Of a stretch of 64,000 nucleotides of DNA, positions 33,106-44,580 are shown in pieces. Under the pieces are notes generated by a model. It searched no databases and had not been told where the DNA came from. It worked only from the letters and a program-made list of their open reading frames with translations. The stretch is taken from NCBI RefSeq assembly GCF_949628265.1, contig NC_088787.1:362501-426500 (forward strand). The letters are read 5' to 3'. The translations under genes and the position numbers were made by a program. Source of the stretch: Cloeon dipterum. Taxonomy: Eukaryota; Arthropoda; Insecta; Ephemeroptera; Baetidae. How positions within the stretch are numbered: the first letter of the stretch is position 1; every line of letters starts with the position of its first letter.

Positions 33106-33663
33106 AGACCCGTTGCGTTCGTAAAAAGGTCCTATTTTTATGATACCATGCAAAAGTTACGGATAATTGAGGATTAATTAACCCCCGTGCCACTCGGCCC
33201 CTGGGACCCCAAGGAACCCTTCGCGAAAATGATTTTTTGAGCTGACGTAACAAACCACGCATGCGTCAAGTCGTGTTTTGTAGCAAAGCAGCGCGGCGAC
33301 CAATCAGATTCGCCAGCTCTCTAGGCCCCCTAGCGAGCAACACTCTAGAGAGAGGAGTTTTAAGAGGAGTGTAAGTTGAGGAGTAGTAGAGTATCAGCTC
33401 TGATGCCTTAGTCTCCTTCTAGTATCTACTCTCCTTTCCTTACACTCTAATGTGGGCGTGGTCGTCGTGGGCAAAGAACTCCTCTCTCTCGAGTGTTGCT
33501 CGCTAGGGGGCCTAGAGAGCTGGCGAATCTGATTGGTCGCCGCGCTGCTTTGCTACAAAACACGACACTTGACGCATGCGCAGTTTTAATTTAGCCTCAA
33601 TTATCCGTAACTTTTGCATGGTATCATAAAAATAGGGCCTTTTTACGAACGAAACGGGTCTAT
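33106..33663. repeat. Repeat family F copy 1, long foldback element
   Basis: The outer inverted repeats are gacccgttgcgttcgtaaaa and its inverse at about 33640-33661, about 65 bp each. The inner inverted repeats, about 60 bp, start accaatcagattcgccagct and include the segment cctagcgagcaacactct. An extra 75 bp interrupts the left arm. A copy truncated on the left is at 59768-60190. Confidence 0.88.
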
Positions 33664-34149
33664 CGTTCGGAGGAGGTATATTTTTAAATTTATTTTAGAG
33701 AAACAATAATTTTTATTAAAAGAAAGAATGACGCACAGCCAAATTTATTCTTGCACGAGTTATAAAGTTTTATCCGAGTGGCCGCAACGCTCATTTATTT
33801 ATCTGAGAGCCGAGAGAGGAAGGGAGAGGAGATAGTGTGTAATAATTGGCGGTCCGGGCGGAAGCAGCGCGCGCGGAGCCCATTGTGTGCGTGATGCTCT
33901 CCGCTCCAGCAGCTAATTACCCTGGCAGGGTCCGCGCTCGCTCGCTCAGGTTCAGGTGGGAATGGCTCGCGTGCAGAGCAACCCTAGCAACACACGAAAT
34001 CTCGTTCCCACACACAATTCGCGCGTCTCACGTAACGACTCGCTGCGATAAGCATCGAAAATTAAATATTATGGATGTTTCTCTCCGTGCCAGCGTGAAG
34101 ACAAATCTGGGAATTTTTTTACATCTTCGGGGTCCGGATTCACGCGACG

Positions 34150-34830
34150 CGCAGATATGGCGTCTGCTAGAATGCGAACAATTAATAATTTTGTTGTTAT
34201 TTATTTACTATCAGCTGATTAGCCTCGAAATTGGCGAATGGACCGACAGATGGCACATCAGGCTGATGGAAATGTAACAGAATGCGCGGGAATGAAATTA
34301 TTAGGTCGGCACGCCTCTTTTTCGTCGCTTCTGATTGGCCGCTGGACTGTCTCCTTTAATTTCAACGCCATTTTGAATTCTGAACGGCGGGAAAACCAAC
34401 ACAGATCGCAATCCGGACCCCGGTGGGAATTGCGACTGCGCAGAAGGTTTTAATTAGGGTCACGCATGCGCAGTGATGAGTTTCGGTCTCCCTGTGAGAT
34501 TTAGAAGCGATCTGAACATACTGCGCATGCTTAAGATGCGCACAAGTTTACTGCGCAGCTTCGAAATTCCAATGTTATTTTTTAAAAAACAGCTGATAGC
34601 ACCTGTAGTTTGCGAATGAACCGTTAGAGGGCCAATGGAAATGTTACAAAATACGCGGGAATGAAATTATTAGGTCAGTACGCCTCTTTTTCGAATGCGC
34701 AGAAGGTTTTGGTTAGGGTCACGCATGCGCAGTGATGAGTTTCGGTCTCTCAGTGAGATTTAGAAGCGATCTGAACATACTGCGCATGCTTAAGATGCGC
34801 ACAAAGTTACTACGCAGCTTCACAATTTGA
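34150..34830. repeat. Repeat family C copy 3 (composite, two units)
   Basis: It has the same head and the same two tandem TGCGCATG units as 11938-12640, in the same orientation. Confidence 0.85.
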
Positions 34831-35439
34831 TTGAACCATAAAAAATAATAAAACCTTTCTCGTTATTCGCGATTTTGAATATCTCTGTAAAGAATAAATA
34901 ATTGTTTGGCGCAGTTGAGAGGAGAACAGGTGCGGATTGGCGATCTGGCGGGCGATCGAAAGCACTATATAATTTTGGTTTTCGAAGCCGGCCGCGCGCG
35001 ACAATCGCGGTGTCTGCGAGGCAGCTGCTCGCGACCTTCTGCCGCACGGGAAAAGAATCTCGGAGCGGCGAGGCACGCGAGCCGCGCTTAATGCGTAAAC
35101 AGAAAAAAAATAAGGTCTTTCCTCGGATCGACAGACGCGAACGGCAGGTGCGAGCCACAAAAAACGCGAGCAGCCTCCAAAAAATGAATTCCTCTCCGCG
35201 TTTTCGTTGCACAACAATTCTCTTTTCAACCGCGGGCACAAATTAAAATTGTTGAGCATTAATTTCGCTTTCGGCCAGCAAAACCAGTTTTCTATTAATT
35301 ACGAATTTTCTCAAATTAAAAATAAAACGTGGAATGTGGAGAACCGACTAAAACACCAATTCATTGTTATAAGATATTTTATTGTTTAAAATTCAAAGAA
35401 AAAATAATTGTTGTGGAAAAGTCGATTGTCGGACAGAGA

Positions 35440-37195
35440 ATGGCGGAAATGCGGCTGTTGGCGATCGTGGCGGCGTTTCTGTACCTGGCAAAAGGGTGCC
35501 AGGGCATGGACTGCTTCAGGAGCGAGAGCAGCAACCTGATGTGCTTCGAGGAAAACGCGTGCAACTCGACCACGCTGCGGCTCGTCAGTGAGAACCGCCC
35601 AAATTCCGTCTCGAAAACAAATTATAATTTTTTAAATCAGGCAGCGGCAGCAGTGAACTGGAAGACAGGGCGTTTCTGCACTTTTACAACAAGCTGCGGC
35701 AGATGGTGGCCCTGGGGAAGGTGCCAGGTCACCCGCCGGCGAGGAACATGCTCCAGTTGGTGAGATTTGAATTACTGCGCATGCGCGGAATGTGTCTAAA
35801 CGATCGGCAGGTGTGGGTGAAGGAGTTTCAGCGCCACATGTTGCGTCTGGCGCAGCAGTGCATGGACCCTGCGGCGGTGCGCGCCGCCGCCAACAACATC
35901 CACGGCTTCAACTCAGTGCAAAACGACGCTCAGGTGGTCGCAGGGCTGTACGCGCATCCGCTCGAGCAGGACGACGCCATGCAGCCGCTCGACGACCTCA
36001 TGGACGGCGTCTTCCGCCTCGCCGTCTGCGAAAATCGCTTCCCCTTGTCCGCCATCAGGTGTTTCGACCACGACCACTTCGCGAACGCCCACGACGACGC
36101 CTGGCTCTCCCACTGGGCCATGGTTCGCGTCTACCCTTCCGTCCCTCCCCTCTCTGTGTTTTTGGCTTCCCGAAACCTTTCCATCCCTCCCCTACTGGCG
36201 ATTTTTCTAATTAATGCTTGCTTCAGCACTCTTTATAGCCTTTCTGGTACCTTTATCCCCTTCCCTTAACCCCTCTTCCAACAACTTGCTTCCCAGAACA
36301 TCAGAAGTGTCCCTTCTGTCCCTCCCCTCTTTTGTTTTTGCCTCGCCCAAACCCTGCTGACGCTTTTCTCCGTAATTCTGCTTCTGAACTCATCCTAGCC
36401 CTTTATTTGAACTATCCTTCTGATACCTTTATCCCCTCCCCTTACCCCTCTACCCAAACCGCAATTCCCTGACCATCAGACGTGCCCCTTTCGTCTCTCC
36501 CCTCTTTGTTTTTGCCTCGAAACCTTCACCCCCTCCCTTACTAACGCTTTTATTCCACTCTTCCAAGCCCTTCTGGTACCTTTATCCCCTCCCCTTAACC
36601 CTTTTCCCGTTATCGCCCTCCCCTGACCCTGAGACGTGCCTCGCAGGTGATTTACGACAAGGCGGACGCCATCGGCTGCTCGAAGAGCCTGTTCCAGAAA
36701 ATCGGCCCTGACGAGGAGTACCTTTCCTACCTCCCCTGCTACATCGCCCCCGCGTAAGCCTATAAAAACGTGACACATTTCTCTTTCGACTGAAATTTCA
36801 AATCTGCAGCCTGGATGAAAACACTCGGCGGCTGTACAAGGCGGGCGAACCCGACTGCGAGCACCCCTCGAAGGTGTACCCTGGACTGTGCACGACTCCT
36901 CAGGTCAACAAAAAAAGCGTCGACCCGTGCACGCAGCCCGACTTCAGGAAACAATTCCGCAAACTGTGCAAGAACCGCTTCTTCACCGACTTCTGCTCCG
37001 GTTTGTGTTTCCTGATTTTATTTTGGCGCGTTTTTAATTTAAAAATTTTCAGGCGTTCCGTCCTGGCTGATTTGGGTGGCGATCGCGATGGGCGGAACGC
37101 TTTCCTCGACGCTGTTCGCCGCGCTGGCCATCGTCTACTGGGACTACATCGTCTACCTCTTCCAATCGGCCGTCGCCCTCCTCGTGGTCGCCTGA
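35440..37195 (+). CDS. CAP/SCP-domain protein (venom allergen 5-like) with C-terminal membrane segment
   Basis: Six exons give 339 aa: 35440-35587, 35641-35759, 35811-36122, 36647-36753, 36810-37000 and 37053-37195. A signal peptide (about 1-23) is followed by a CAP domain. Recognisable parts are HFYNKLRQMVALGKV, PPARNMLQLVW near the first helix, RLAQQC, and SHWAMVIYDKADAIGCS, which corresponds to the family GHYTQ-VW motif. A Cys-rich stretch (about 245-290) precedes a hydrophobic C-terminal segment (about 293-339). The last exon thus looks like a membrane anchor, unlike the usual secreted insect CAP proteins. Roles of the family in insects are poorly known. The key His of the canonical motif is kept (SHW). 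A poly(A) signal AATAAA is at 37246-37251. Confidence 0.82.
36123..36646 (+). repeat. Pyrimidine-rich tandem repeats filling CAP-gene intron 3
   Basis: Three or more units of about 180 bp share tctggtacctttatcccctc, cagacgtgccc and ctcccctctttgtttttgcc. The last unit ends in the true acceptor (gacgtgcctcgcag). Confidence 0.8.
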
Positions 37196-37868
37196 CAATT
37201 AATTTCTTACAAAAAAAAAGGTTTTAAATTGGAGGGAATTATCAAAATAAAATAATTCAAGTTTAAAACACATCTCACCAACTGAAATTTTATAAATTTA
37301 GCGTAAATAATAAAATTTTAACTGTGTTTCGGTAGTAAACAACTTATTGTAGCCATCACGTTTCTGAGTTTTATCGTACCGGTTTAAAACGGCATGGCTA
37401 AAACCGGTTTTTAACCAGTTTTAACCGGGTTTGATTAATTTAAACCCGGTTTTAACCAGTTTAATCCAGCCCGCTGGGTTTTTCGAAAAAAATGGTTTTT
37501 TCTGAACCGTGTATAGCCAATTCAATCCATTTTTTTTAAATTTTTTAATAATCCGAAAAATGTAGAGTTGCGATTTTTTATTACGTTGAAATATACAATA
37601 AAATTTATATGTCACAAAAATTCCTCACTTTAAAAAAACCCATTTATGCCCGGCCAAAAATTGCGAGCAAATTAAATGAGAACAAAGTGCTGGGAGTGAG
37701 GAAAAGAAGCGTCTTGTCTTTGGATGAGGATCTGCACGCGGCGTGAATGGGCTCGGGGGTGGGGGCCGGGGGCGGCAGGTGGCGGTCTCCCCTCCTCGGC
37801 GTGCGTGCCGGCCGGCCGGCCGGCGTCTCTTCTCGCTCTGCGGCTCGAAATTCAGTTTCAAAGCGGCG
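37196..37868. other. Intergenic region upstream of bib
   Basis: It contains the CAP-gene poly(A) signal, a cluster of accggtttaaa / aaaaccggttttt / ttaaccgggttt motifs (37376-37465), an AT-rich stretch and a GC-rich segment (37730-37868) that is probably the bib 5' UTR. No TATA box is clear. Confidence 0.55.
37376..37465. promoter_or_regulatory. Cluster of AACCGGTT-like motifs
   Basis: At least five imperfect copies of AACCGGTT/AACCAGTT spaced 13-20 bp apart. The motif resembles the Grainyhead site, but the array may simply be a degenerate tandem repeat. Confidence 0.4.
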
Positions 37869-40800
37869 ATGGAGGAGAACGGGCGCGCGGTGGAGCTGCT
37901 GCAGGAGGCGCTGCAGACGCTGCAGAACGAGGCCAACGCGGCCGGCGGCGCCGCGGGGCCCCGCGGCCACAACGGCGTGGCGTCGACGCGCGCCGAACTG
38001 CGCTCGCTGCACTTGTGGCGCGCCATCATCGCCGAGTGCGTCGGCGCCTTCCTCTTCGTGCTGCTCGTGTGCGGCGCCGCCGCCCACCACGCCGACGCCA
38101 CGGCCCTCGCCATCGGCGCCGCCGCCGCCGCACTCGTCCTCTGCTTCGACGCCGTCTCCGGTAATTAATTTTTTTATTTTTTTAAAAAAATTAAAAAATT
38201 GAAAAAAAAATTCTTAGAATTTATGAAAAAAAATCTACTATAATTTATTTAAACTCTTCAAACCCAGTTGTTACTAGTTTAACCTCCGGTAATTAATTTA
38301 TGTAATTTATAAAAAATAAATAAACTGTTTTTTTAATTTTCTTTGAGTTTATTTTATTTTAATTCAATTTAATTTGTAAATTTCCGAGCCGTAATTTTGC
38401 TCCGTTGGCATTCGGTTGGACGCGTTTAGAAATGACGTCTTTGTTTGTTTATTTTTTGCGGCTGCGCTGGCTCTCATTGGATTTTTTTTTGTCCGACATC
38501 CTCTGCGATTGAGGGCCGGAAGTGGCTGCTGCTTGCTGCTCTCTATTTGTTTCTCAAGCCCCCGGCCACCGATTGTGTTGCAGGCGCACACCTGAGCCCG
38601 GCGGTGACCTTCGCCCTGGCAGCAACCAGAAACATTTCGCCCATCAGGGCCGTCATGTTCATCGCCGCGCAGTGCGGCGGCGGAATCGCCGGCGCCGCCC
38701 TCCTCTACGGGTCAGTCTTATTTAATTTAAAATAATTAATTTTGTGTCGCGCCGTCGCGTCACAACAATTCATCTCGTCAAATTGTGGCCAATTAATTCC
38801 GAGAGCGACGCCTCGTTTTTTTTTATTTTTTAAATTTATTCCCACGAGAATCCCTGACGCATTCTTCCCTGCCAAAAGCGAGCAGATCGGCCCTTTTGTG
38901 TTTCAATCTGCCGTCTCTCGAGGCTTCAAAACCTTTTTCTGTTCCTATCGGGGAAATAAATCTGGAGTTTTATTTGCGGCCGGCGGCTACAAACGGTTTC
39001 CCGCCGGCAGATGCTGCGCCGAGCATCCCTTTCTTATATTCTTGCCGCGTTCATCCCCTAATTTTAATATTTTCCATCCGAAATTTCGCGAATCGAAGCA
39101 CCTGCGAGCGGCAAGTGCGGTTTTTCCCTCGGGATCGCACGCAGGGGTGATTTTCGGCTTTGTTTCTCGCTCCCCTGGCGCGACAGATTGTCTCAATGAC
39201 GCACAATAGGGGCCAATTACGCTACCCCTTTGTCCGCGTCCGCCGCCCCTCGCAGCCTGTTGCTCCCATTCAACACTTTGCGCCGATTCCAAAGCCAAAT
39301 GTTTCATCCACTGCGATCCAGTTTTAACAATGTTGCGGTTGATTCTTCATTTTTTATTGAATAATCCAAATTAATTGCTTCAAGGGGAGAAAAGTTACGA
39401 AATTTTCTTTCGAGTCTTGAAAGTACTTTTAAAAATATTTGAGCAATGATAAATTATTGTTGGGCAACCAGGGATAAAAAAACACCAGCTTTGACAGCTA
39501 AAAGAAATTCGTTTATCTTGAAATGTGAAAAGGACCCTCTCTGTATGATGTCCAGATCCAGATTGTGCTTTCTTTAAAAAGACTATTACCAGCAAAGGCC
39601 GATTCGGCACGCACATGTGTGTGTGAGCTTCGGAAACAGCGGGAAAGTGCGTGCCGCGCCCCCCTTTGATGGTTATTGCCAGTTTTCTGCGAAATTTCCA
39701 GCGTTAGGCCATGTTTTTTCACACGATATGGATCCTCTCGTTGAGATCTATCTGCCAGTGTGACTTTTTCTTTGGGAAAATGCGAAAATTGAGTTAAAAT
39801 CGCCATTGAAAATTTATTTTTGAACTGTACATGTGTCTTATTTGTCTGAAAATTTCAACTGACCGTTAGACAACCTTTTTAAAGAGAAATTCCCTTTTTG
39901 GACAGATCGCTGTTTAAAATAACCAATTTAATGTACCAAAAATATCCGAGTTTGTGGATTTGAAGGACCAGATGCCGCGCGTTTCTCCCTTTTTGCTCTG
40001 CGCCCGTGTGTCTTTCTTTTCTCGCAAGAGTGGATGCGCCGCTAAGGAGGGAAGAATTTTTATCCCGAACATGTGCTCATCGGCGGGACAGGGACAAAGG
40101 GAAAATTTGAGATGCGGATGCTCAGGGCAGCTGCACCTTCCTCCCCCGAGGAGCAGCCCCAATTAAGAGGCGGCAGCACGTCCCTTGGAAAGCGGCTGCA
40201 CGTGCCGGCGCATCACCTTGCCTCGCAGGAAGTCTCAAAATCTTTGACATTTTATTTTTAAATCACTCCCGAGATAAAATAAATTCATTCGAAGCGAGTT
40301 GAATTGGCGAATTGGTCTCGTTGCTCCTTCGTAATTGGGGTTAAAACACACGCAGAGGCTCGGCTCGGGAGGAATATATTGTTTCTAATGCACGTGCTGC
40401 CCGCCCGACGGACCGGAGAAGAGGCAGGCTGTTGCATCTGCCTGCCGTTTTTTTACTTTGGGTCGGGGGAGCAGAGCAGAGCAGAGAGGGGAAGAGAAGA
40501 GCAACAGCTGTCGGTTGCTTGGCCTCCCTCGCGCCGCAGTTGCCAGCTCGCGCGCGCACGCTAAATAACATTCCAGCCCGCAGCGAATTCGCTGCTTCTT
40601 CTTTTTAAATTCATGACAGGAGATGAGAATTAGAAGGGTCGAGAGAGCGAAAGGGAGCCAGCCAGCGCTCCTCGTTTTCATTCGATTGTCCAAATCGCGC
40701 AGGGAAGAAAAAAAATAAATGACAGCTGGCTAGCAGCAGACAAGAATCGAATCTGCCGTTTTAGTAAAGATTATTTAAGTAAGTGAATTTCCCCGCGAAA

Positions 40801-43635
40801 TTCTTAGGTCCTAAGGATCACGTTGAGTTAAAATAAAAATAAATTTCGAGAGAATCGGCCTCAAAGTGGAAAATAATAAACTGTTGGGTCGTGTTGTTTA
40901 AAAATCAACAGCGCACTGTTTAAAGAAACAGCGTCTTGTCAAAAGGTCGAGCACTAAACTTTTGTTATTCTTACTGAAGCAAACACACGTGCGTGCCGAA
41001 TTGGCCTTTGCTGGTCATATAGTCTTTTTAAAGAAAGCACAATTGGAGCTGGACGTCATTACAGAGAGGGTCGCCTTTTCACGTTTCAAAATAAATGAAT
41101 TTCTTTTAGCTGTCAAATCTGGTGTTTTTTTTTACATCCCTGGTCGCCCAAGGATAATTGATCATCGCACGAGCACTGAGTTTCATTTATTATTGGTTTT
41201 CCTTTGAGTTTACTGCTCTATTGATAGCAAAATTATTGTTTTAAATGGAGAATTCTCAAGTGCAATCGCGATTTTCACTGACTTTCCGCATTTCTCCAAA
41301 GAAAAAGTCACTCTGGCAGATAGATCTTGATCAGAGGATTCCAAATCATGTGAAAAAACATGGCCGAGCGCTGGAAATTCCGGAGAACACAGGCAAAAAC
41401 CAACATAAGGGGGCTTGGCACGCACTTTCCCGCCGTTGATTCTCGCAAACTAGATAAAGCAGCAAGAATTCTCTGCCAGAAAATTCCTCGTCGCTGATTG
41501 GCTGAAATAAAAGCTCGCTAGTAGTTCCCGCGCGGTTGCCTAGCAACGCGTTGTCAGCCAATCAGCGTCGAGGATTCTTCCAGCAGAGAATTCTTGCTGA
41601 TTTTTCCGATCTTCGGGTTTTCATTTGCAATTAAACCATTTTAAATGTGTTTCTGCGAGTTGAAAGAGTTAATTTATAGATTTACAAACGCAGAAATCCA
41701 TCAAAAGTCAATTTAAAACTCGAAAATCGAGGAAAGCAGCAAGAATTCTTTGCTCAGAGAATTCTCGACGTTGATTGGCTAGCGCTGAACGCACGTCAAC
41801 AGCTTCGATGTTTTACTGAATTGCGCGGGAGAATCTGACATGCGCGTTGTTAGCATATCAGCGTCGAGGATTCTTCCAGCAGAGAATTCTTCCTGATTTG
41901 AGTGTTTTCATTGGGCATGAAACCGTTTTAAATGTGTTTCTGCGATTATACATCAGTAAAAAGAGTTGATTTATATCGATTAATAACTCAGAAATCCACT
42001 TAAAGTCGATTTAAACCAACTCAAGAGTACCATTTTTTATCTTCTCACTATTTATTCTTCATAATTTTCTCAATTTATTTCATTTGCTGAAAAAGAGGGC
42101 GTAAAAACAACCGGTAAAATTAAAAAAAAAATTGATTTTTTGGCACTTTTGGGTTCGTTAGGCTTTACTTTCCATGTAATAAATTTTTTGTATAAAAAAC
42201 CCCGATTATTCCCGTTTAAAATTGAGAAGCCACCTGCAAGTGGACCTGAATGGCGACAAACACCCTTTGTTTGTTGCATCACTCACAATCAGTGTCTCGG
42301 TCTAGTGAACGGAGCGCTGCAGAGAATAACAAATAACCCGGCGCTCGTGTGTGTTTTCAGGATGAGCGCGAGCCCCGGCATGCTGCAGCTGGCGGTGCTG
42401 CCAGGTGCCACCTCCGCCGCGCCCTGGCAGCTGTTCACGCAGGAGGTCGTGCTCACCTTCCTCGTCGCCCTCTGCTACTTCGTCTCCAGCGGCGCCGCCA
42501 AGGCGCCCGCCGTCGGCGCCGCCTACCTCGCCGCCACCCTCACAGCAACGGTAATTTTATTTTTTTGTTAAAATCCTTTAAAAATTTGATTTTTTTTAAA
42601 GGACCAGTCAACTCATCCGCCATTTTGAATTTTTTTAAGTCTAATCATTTTTAAATTCCTTCAGCAGGCACCTGCGTTGAACCCTGCGAGGGCGCTGGGC
42701 CCGTCGTTCGTGCTGCACAGGTGGGAGGCCCACTGGGTCTTCTGGGTGGGGCCGCTGCTGGGCGCCCTGCTCGCCGGAGCCCTCTACGAATTCATCCTGA
42801 ACCCTAGCAAGTTCAGCCAACGCAACAAAGGCTCGAGCTACGCAGGTGAGACCGGTCCCAAACTCGACCTGACCCTGACTAAACCCCGAGTTTTCTGTCC
42901 TAGACTCGTCTAGCGTGCGTAGCGACCCTGACAACTATGAGGACCTGGACAAGGGCTGCGCCTACAACAGCCTCAGGAATCGACAGCCCATCAGCCCCAT
43001 TTCACCAGGTAAATTTTCCCTCCTGCCACGCCCCTTAAACGAAAACGACTCTTTTCCCGCCAAAAGTTCAAAATGTCGCCACTGTTATGAAAATTCTTGA
43101 GGTCTATTTCGAGAATTCTCACATGAAAAATGGCGCCGTAGGCCAACCACGCCCCTTCCTCTTCACACATTTTCCCGCCAAATATTTAAAACCACCGAAT
43201 TTATTTTCAGGCTTGGCGAGCGCGAGCAACTACTGCCTGAACATCAAGAGCGCGGCGGCGGCGAACGCGGAGCCGATCTACTCGCCGCGCTCCATGTACA
43301 GCAAGTCGCCGGCGCTGACCAGGGCGAACCTGAACCGCAGCCAGTCGGTGTACGCCAAGTCTCCGCCGGGGCCGCCGCCGGGGATGGGCGTGCCCGGCAG
43401 GGCGCCACTGTCGCCCGCGCAGTCGCTTTACCCTGGCATGGTGTGCCGCACGTTCAACGTGCCACGCCCCTCGCACACGAGCGTCTACCAGCTCAGGTCG
43501 CAGCCGCACGAGCCCATCTACGGCCAGCGGCAGCCGTCCGCCAGCCCCGAGTCCTCCTCCTACGGCTCCTACAAGCTGCCCGCCAAGCCCCCAAGGGACT
43601 TTTCCTCCCTCAACTCGCCCGCTGTCAATTACTGA
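37869..43635 (+). CDS. bib: Big brain, aquaporin-family neurogenic channel
   Basis: Six exons: 37869-38160, 38584-38710, 42361-42550, 42665-42845, 42904-43008 and 43211-43635, giving 439 aa (438 if the alternative acceptor at 42668 is used). The six-helix MIP channel spans about 45-245. SISPIRA-like NISPIRAVMFIAAQCGGGIAGAALLYG-type sequence, split here for length, and the second NPA (209-211, LNPARALGPSFVL) match insect Bib. The first NPA box reads S-P-A (102-104). The long cytoplasmic tail contains SPALTRANLNRSQSVYAKS, a conserved Bib segment, plus other Tyr/Pro-rich repeats. In Drosophila, Bib promotes Notch signalling in lateral inhibition and acts in endosome function. Intron 2 is about 3.65 kb. 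A likely poly(A) signal is at 44546-44551. Confidence 0.93.
39380..39810. repeat. Repeat family G copy 1 (bib intron)
   Basis: Segments around gctttgacagctaaaagaaa, gtgctttctttaaaaagact and ggccatgttttttcacacga recur in inverted orientation at 40945-41440. Confidence 0.75.
40945..41440. repeat. Repeat family G copy 2, inverted
   Basis: It contains agtctttttaaagaaagcac, atttcttttagctgtcaaat and tgtgaaaaaacatggccgag, the inverses of copy 1. The two copies are about 1.1 kb apart in the same intron and could pair in the transcript. Confidence 0.75.
41445..41605. repeat. Repeat family D copy 2
   Basis: Palindromic element with gcagcaagaattctctgcca and inverse cagcagagaattcttgctga at the ends. 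Inside are gtcgctgattggctg and its inverse. Confidence 0.8.
41725..41905. repeat. Repeat family D copy 3
   Basis: Same ends and core as copy 2; about 120 bp of separating DNA also looks shared. Confidence 0.8.
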
Positions 43636-43719
43636 AAATTCCGACTGAGCAAAGAATGTCAACCATTTAGTTTTTTTTTTTACTTTCGTCATCGCAAGGA
43701 TTTCTCCTTCAAAACAGCT

Positions 43720-43845
43720 GAAGAGGGGGGCGTAACCAAGAGAATAGTACATGGCGGCGCGGACATTCCGCTAATAGGGGGCGTGGTGCGCCATGTTTAT
43801 TGTTTTCCCTTGGCAACGCCCCCTCTTCAGCTGTTTTGACGCACG
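43720..43845. repeat. Repeat family H copy 1
   Basis: Inverted repeat: aacagctgaagaggggggcg and its inverse near 43820-43840, with a central gcgtggtgcgccatg. It lies in the probable bib 3' UTR. A copy is at 55978-56110. Confidence 0.75.
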
Positions 43846-43913
43846 AAACATCCCAATTGTAAGAAAACTGGGAAAACTATTCAAATTTTGTCGTGTCAGT
43901 CTTCCAATTTAGT

Positions 43914-44137
43914 TTAAGACTGTCTTTGTCGATTTCTCTGAGCCCAAAAATCGATTCCTGAGGGTCAAATTAGGTACAGAGGACGTTTTTCCGACCAAAA
44001 AATCCAGAACGACGTGCGAATTTTTTTCCCGCCAAAAAAATTCGCACGTTTTTAACGGAAAAAAGATACATTTTGACCAATTCGACCCTCAGGAATCGAT
44101 TGGTGAGCTCAGAAAACGTGTCAGAGACCTTCTTTAA
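43914..44137. repeat. Repeat family B copy 5 (internally deleted)
   Basis: Bounded by TTAA at 43914-43917 and 44134-44137. It is 224 bp, against 340-380 bp for other copies, because the central part is lost and the inner arms almost touch. Confidence 0.85.
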
Positions 44138-44545
44138 GGAGAGCGATGGTTGCAAATATTATTCCTAGCGGACGATGCATTTTTAATTTTATTTCTGCGT
44201 GTTTGAGGAATCGGCTATCACTGCCCAGGCAAAAATCGGTCTGCAGATACGTGCTGCACTCGAATTAAAAGACAAAATTTGTAATTCTAGCCTGCAATTA
44301 AATTTAGGAAAACATTCCCGGCCAGCGCCCTTTGACCGCCTGGAAACGCGATTAAAAACCTAGTTCAACGATTTACCGCGGTGCTCAATTTTGAGAAATT
44401 CCAAAAGCTGCGTAATTTATGTAAGAAAGTGTACAAACTGCGACGGTATTTACTCAATCCTAGGCTAGGACTCTTGCATTATTTTATTTTGTAAATCCAA
44501 AGAAGTATTTATACGGACTGCCTCTTTTATACAAAGATTTTCTGT

Positions 44546-44551
44546 AATAAA
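44546..44551 (+). terminator. Probable bib poly(A) signal
   Basis: AATAAA on the plus strand about 0.9 kb after the bib stop. The TMX1 signal on the other strand is 30 bp further on. Confidence 0.5.
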
Positions 44552-44580
44552 ACGAGCTTCGAATACGAATTATTATTTGT

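Larger units (their letters stand above)
31963..35439. other. Intergenic region between Yellow 3 and the CAP-domain gene
   Basis: 31963-32330 is Yellow 3 upstream DNA shared with Yellow 2. 32400-32770 is GC-richer and unassigned. A Yellow remnant lies at 32927-33020, a long foldback element at 33106-33663, AT-rich DNA to 34140, and a family C copy at 34150-34830. 34830-35439 probably includes the CAP-gene promoter; no TATA box stands out. Confidence 0.5.

Noticed and set aside
33330-33450. Possible U-snRNA in the centre of the family F element
   Set aside because: The gtagtagagtatcagctctg segment superficially recalls snRNA sequence, but it lacks the conserved U1/U2/U5 motifs and an Sm site, and it is repeated as part of the foldback element.
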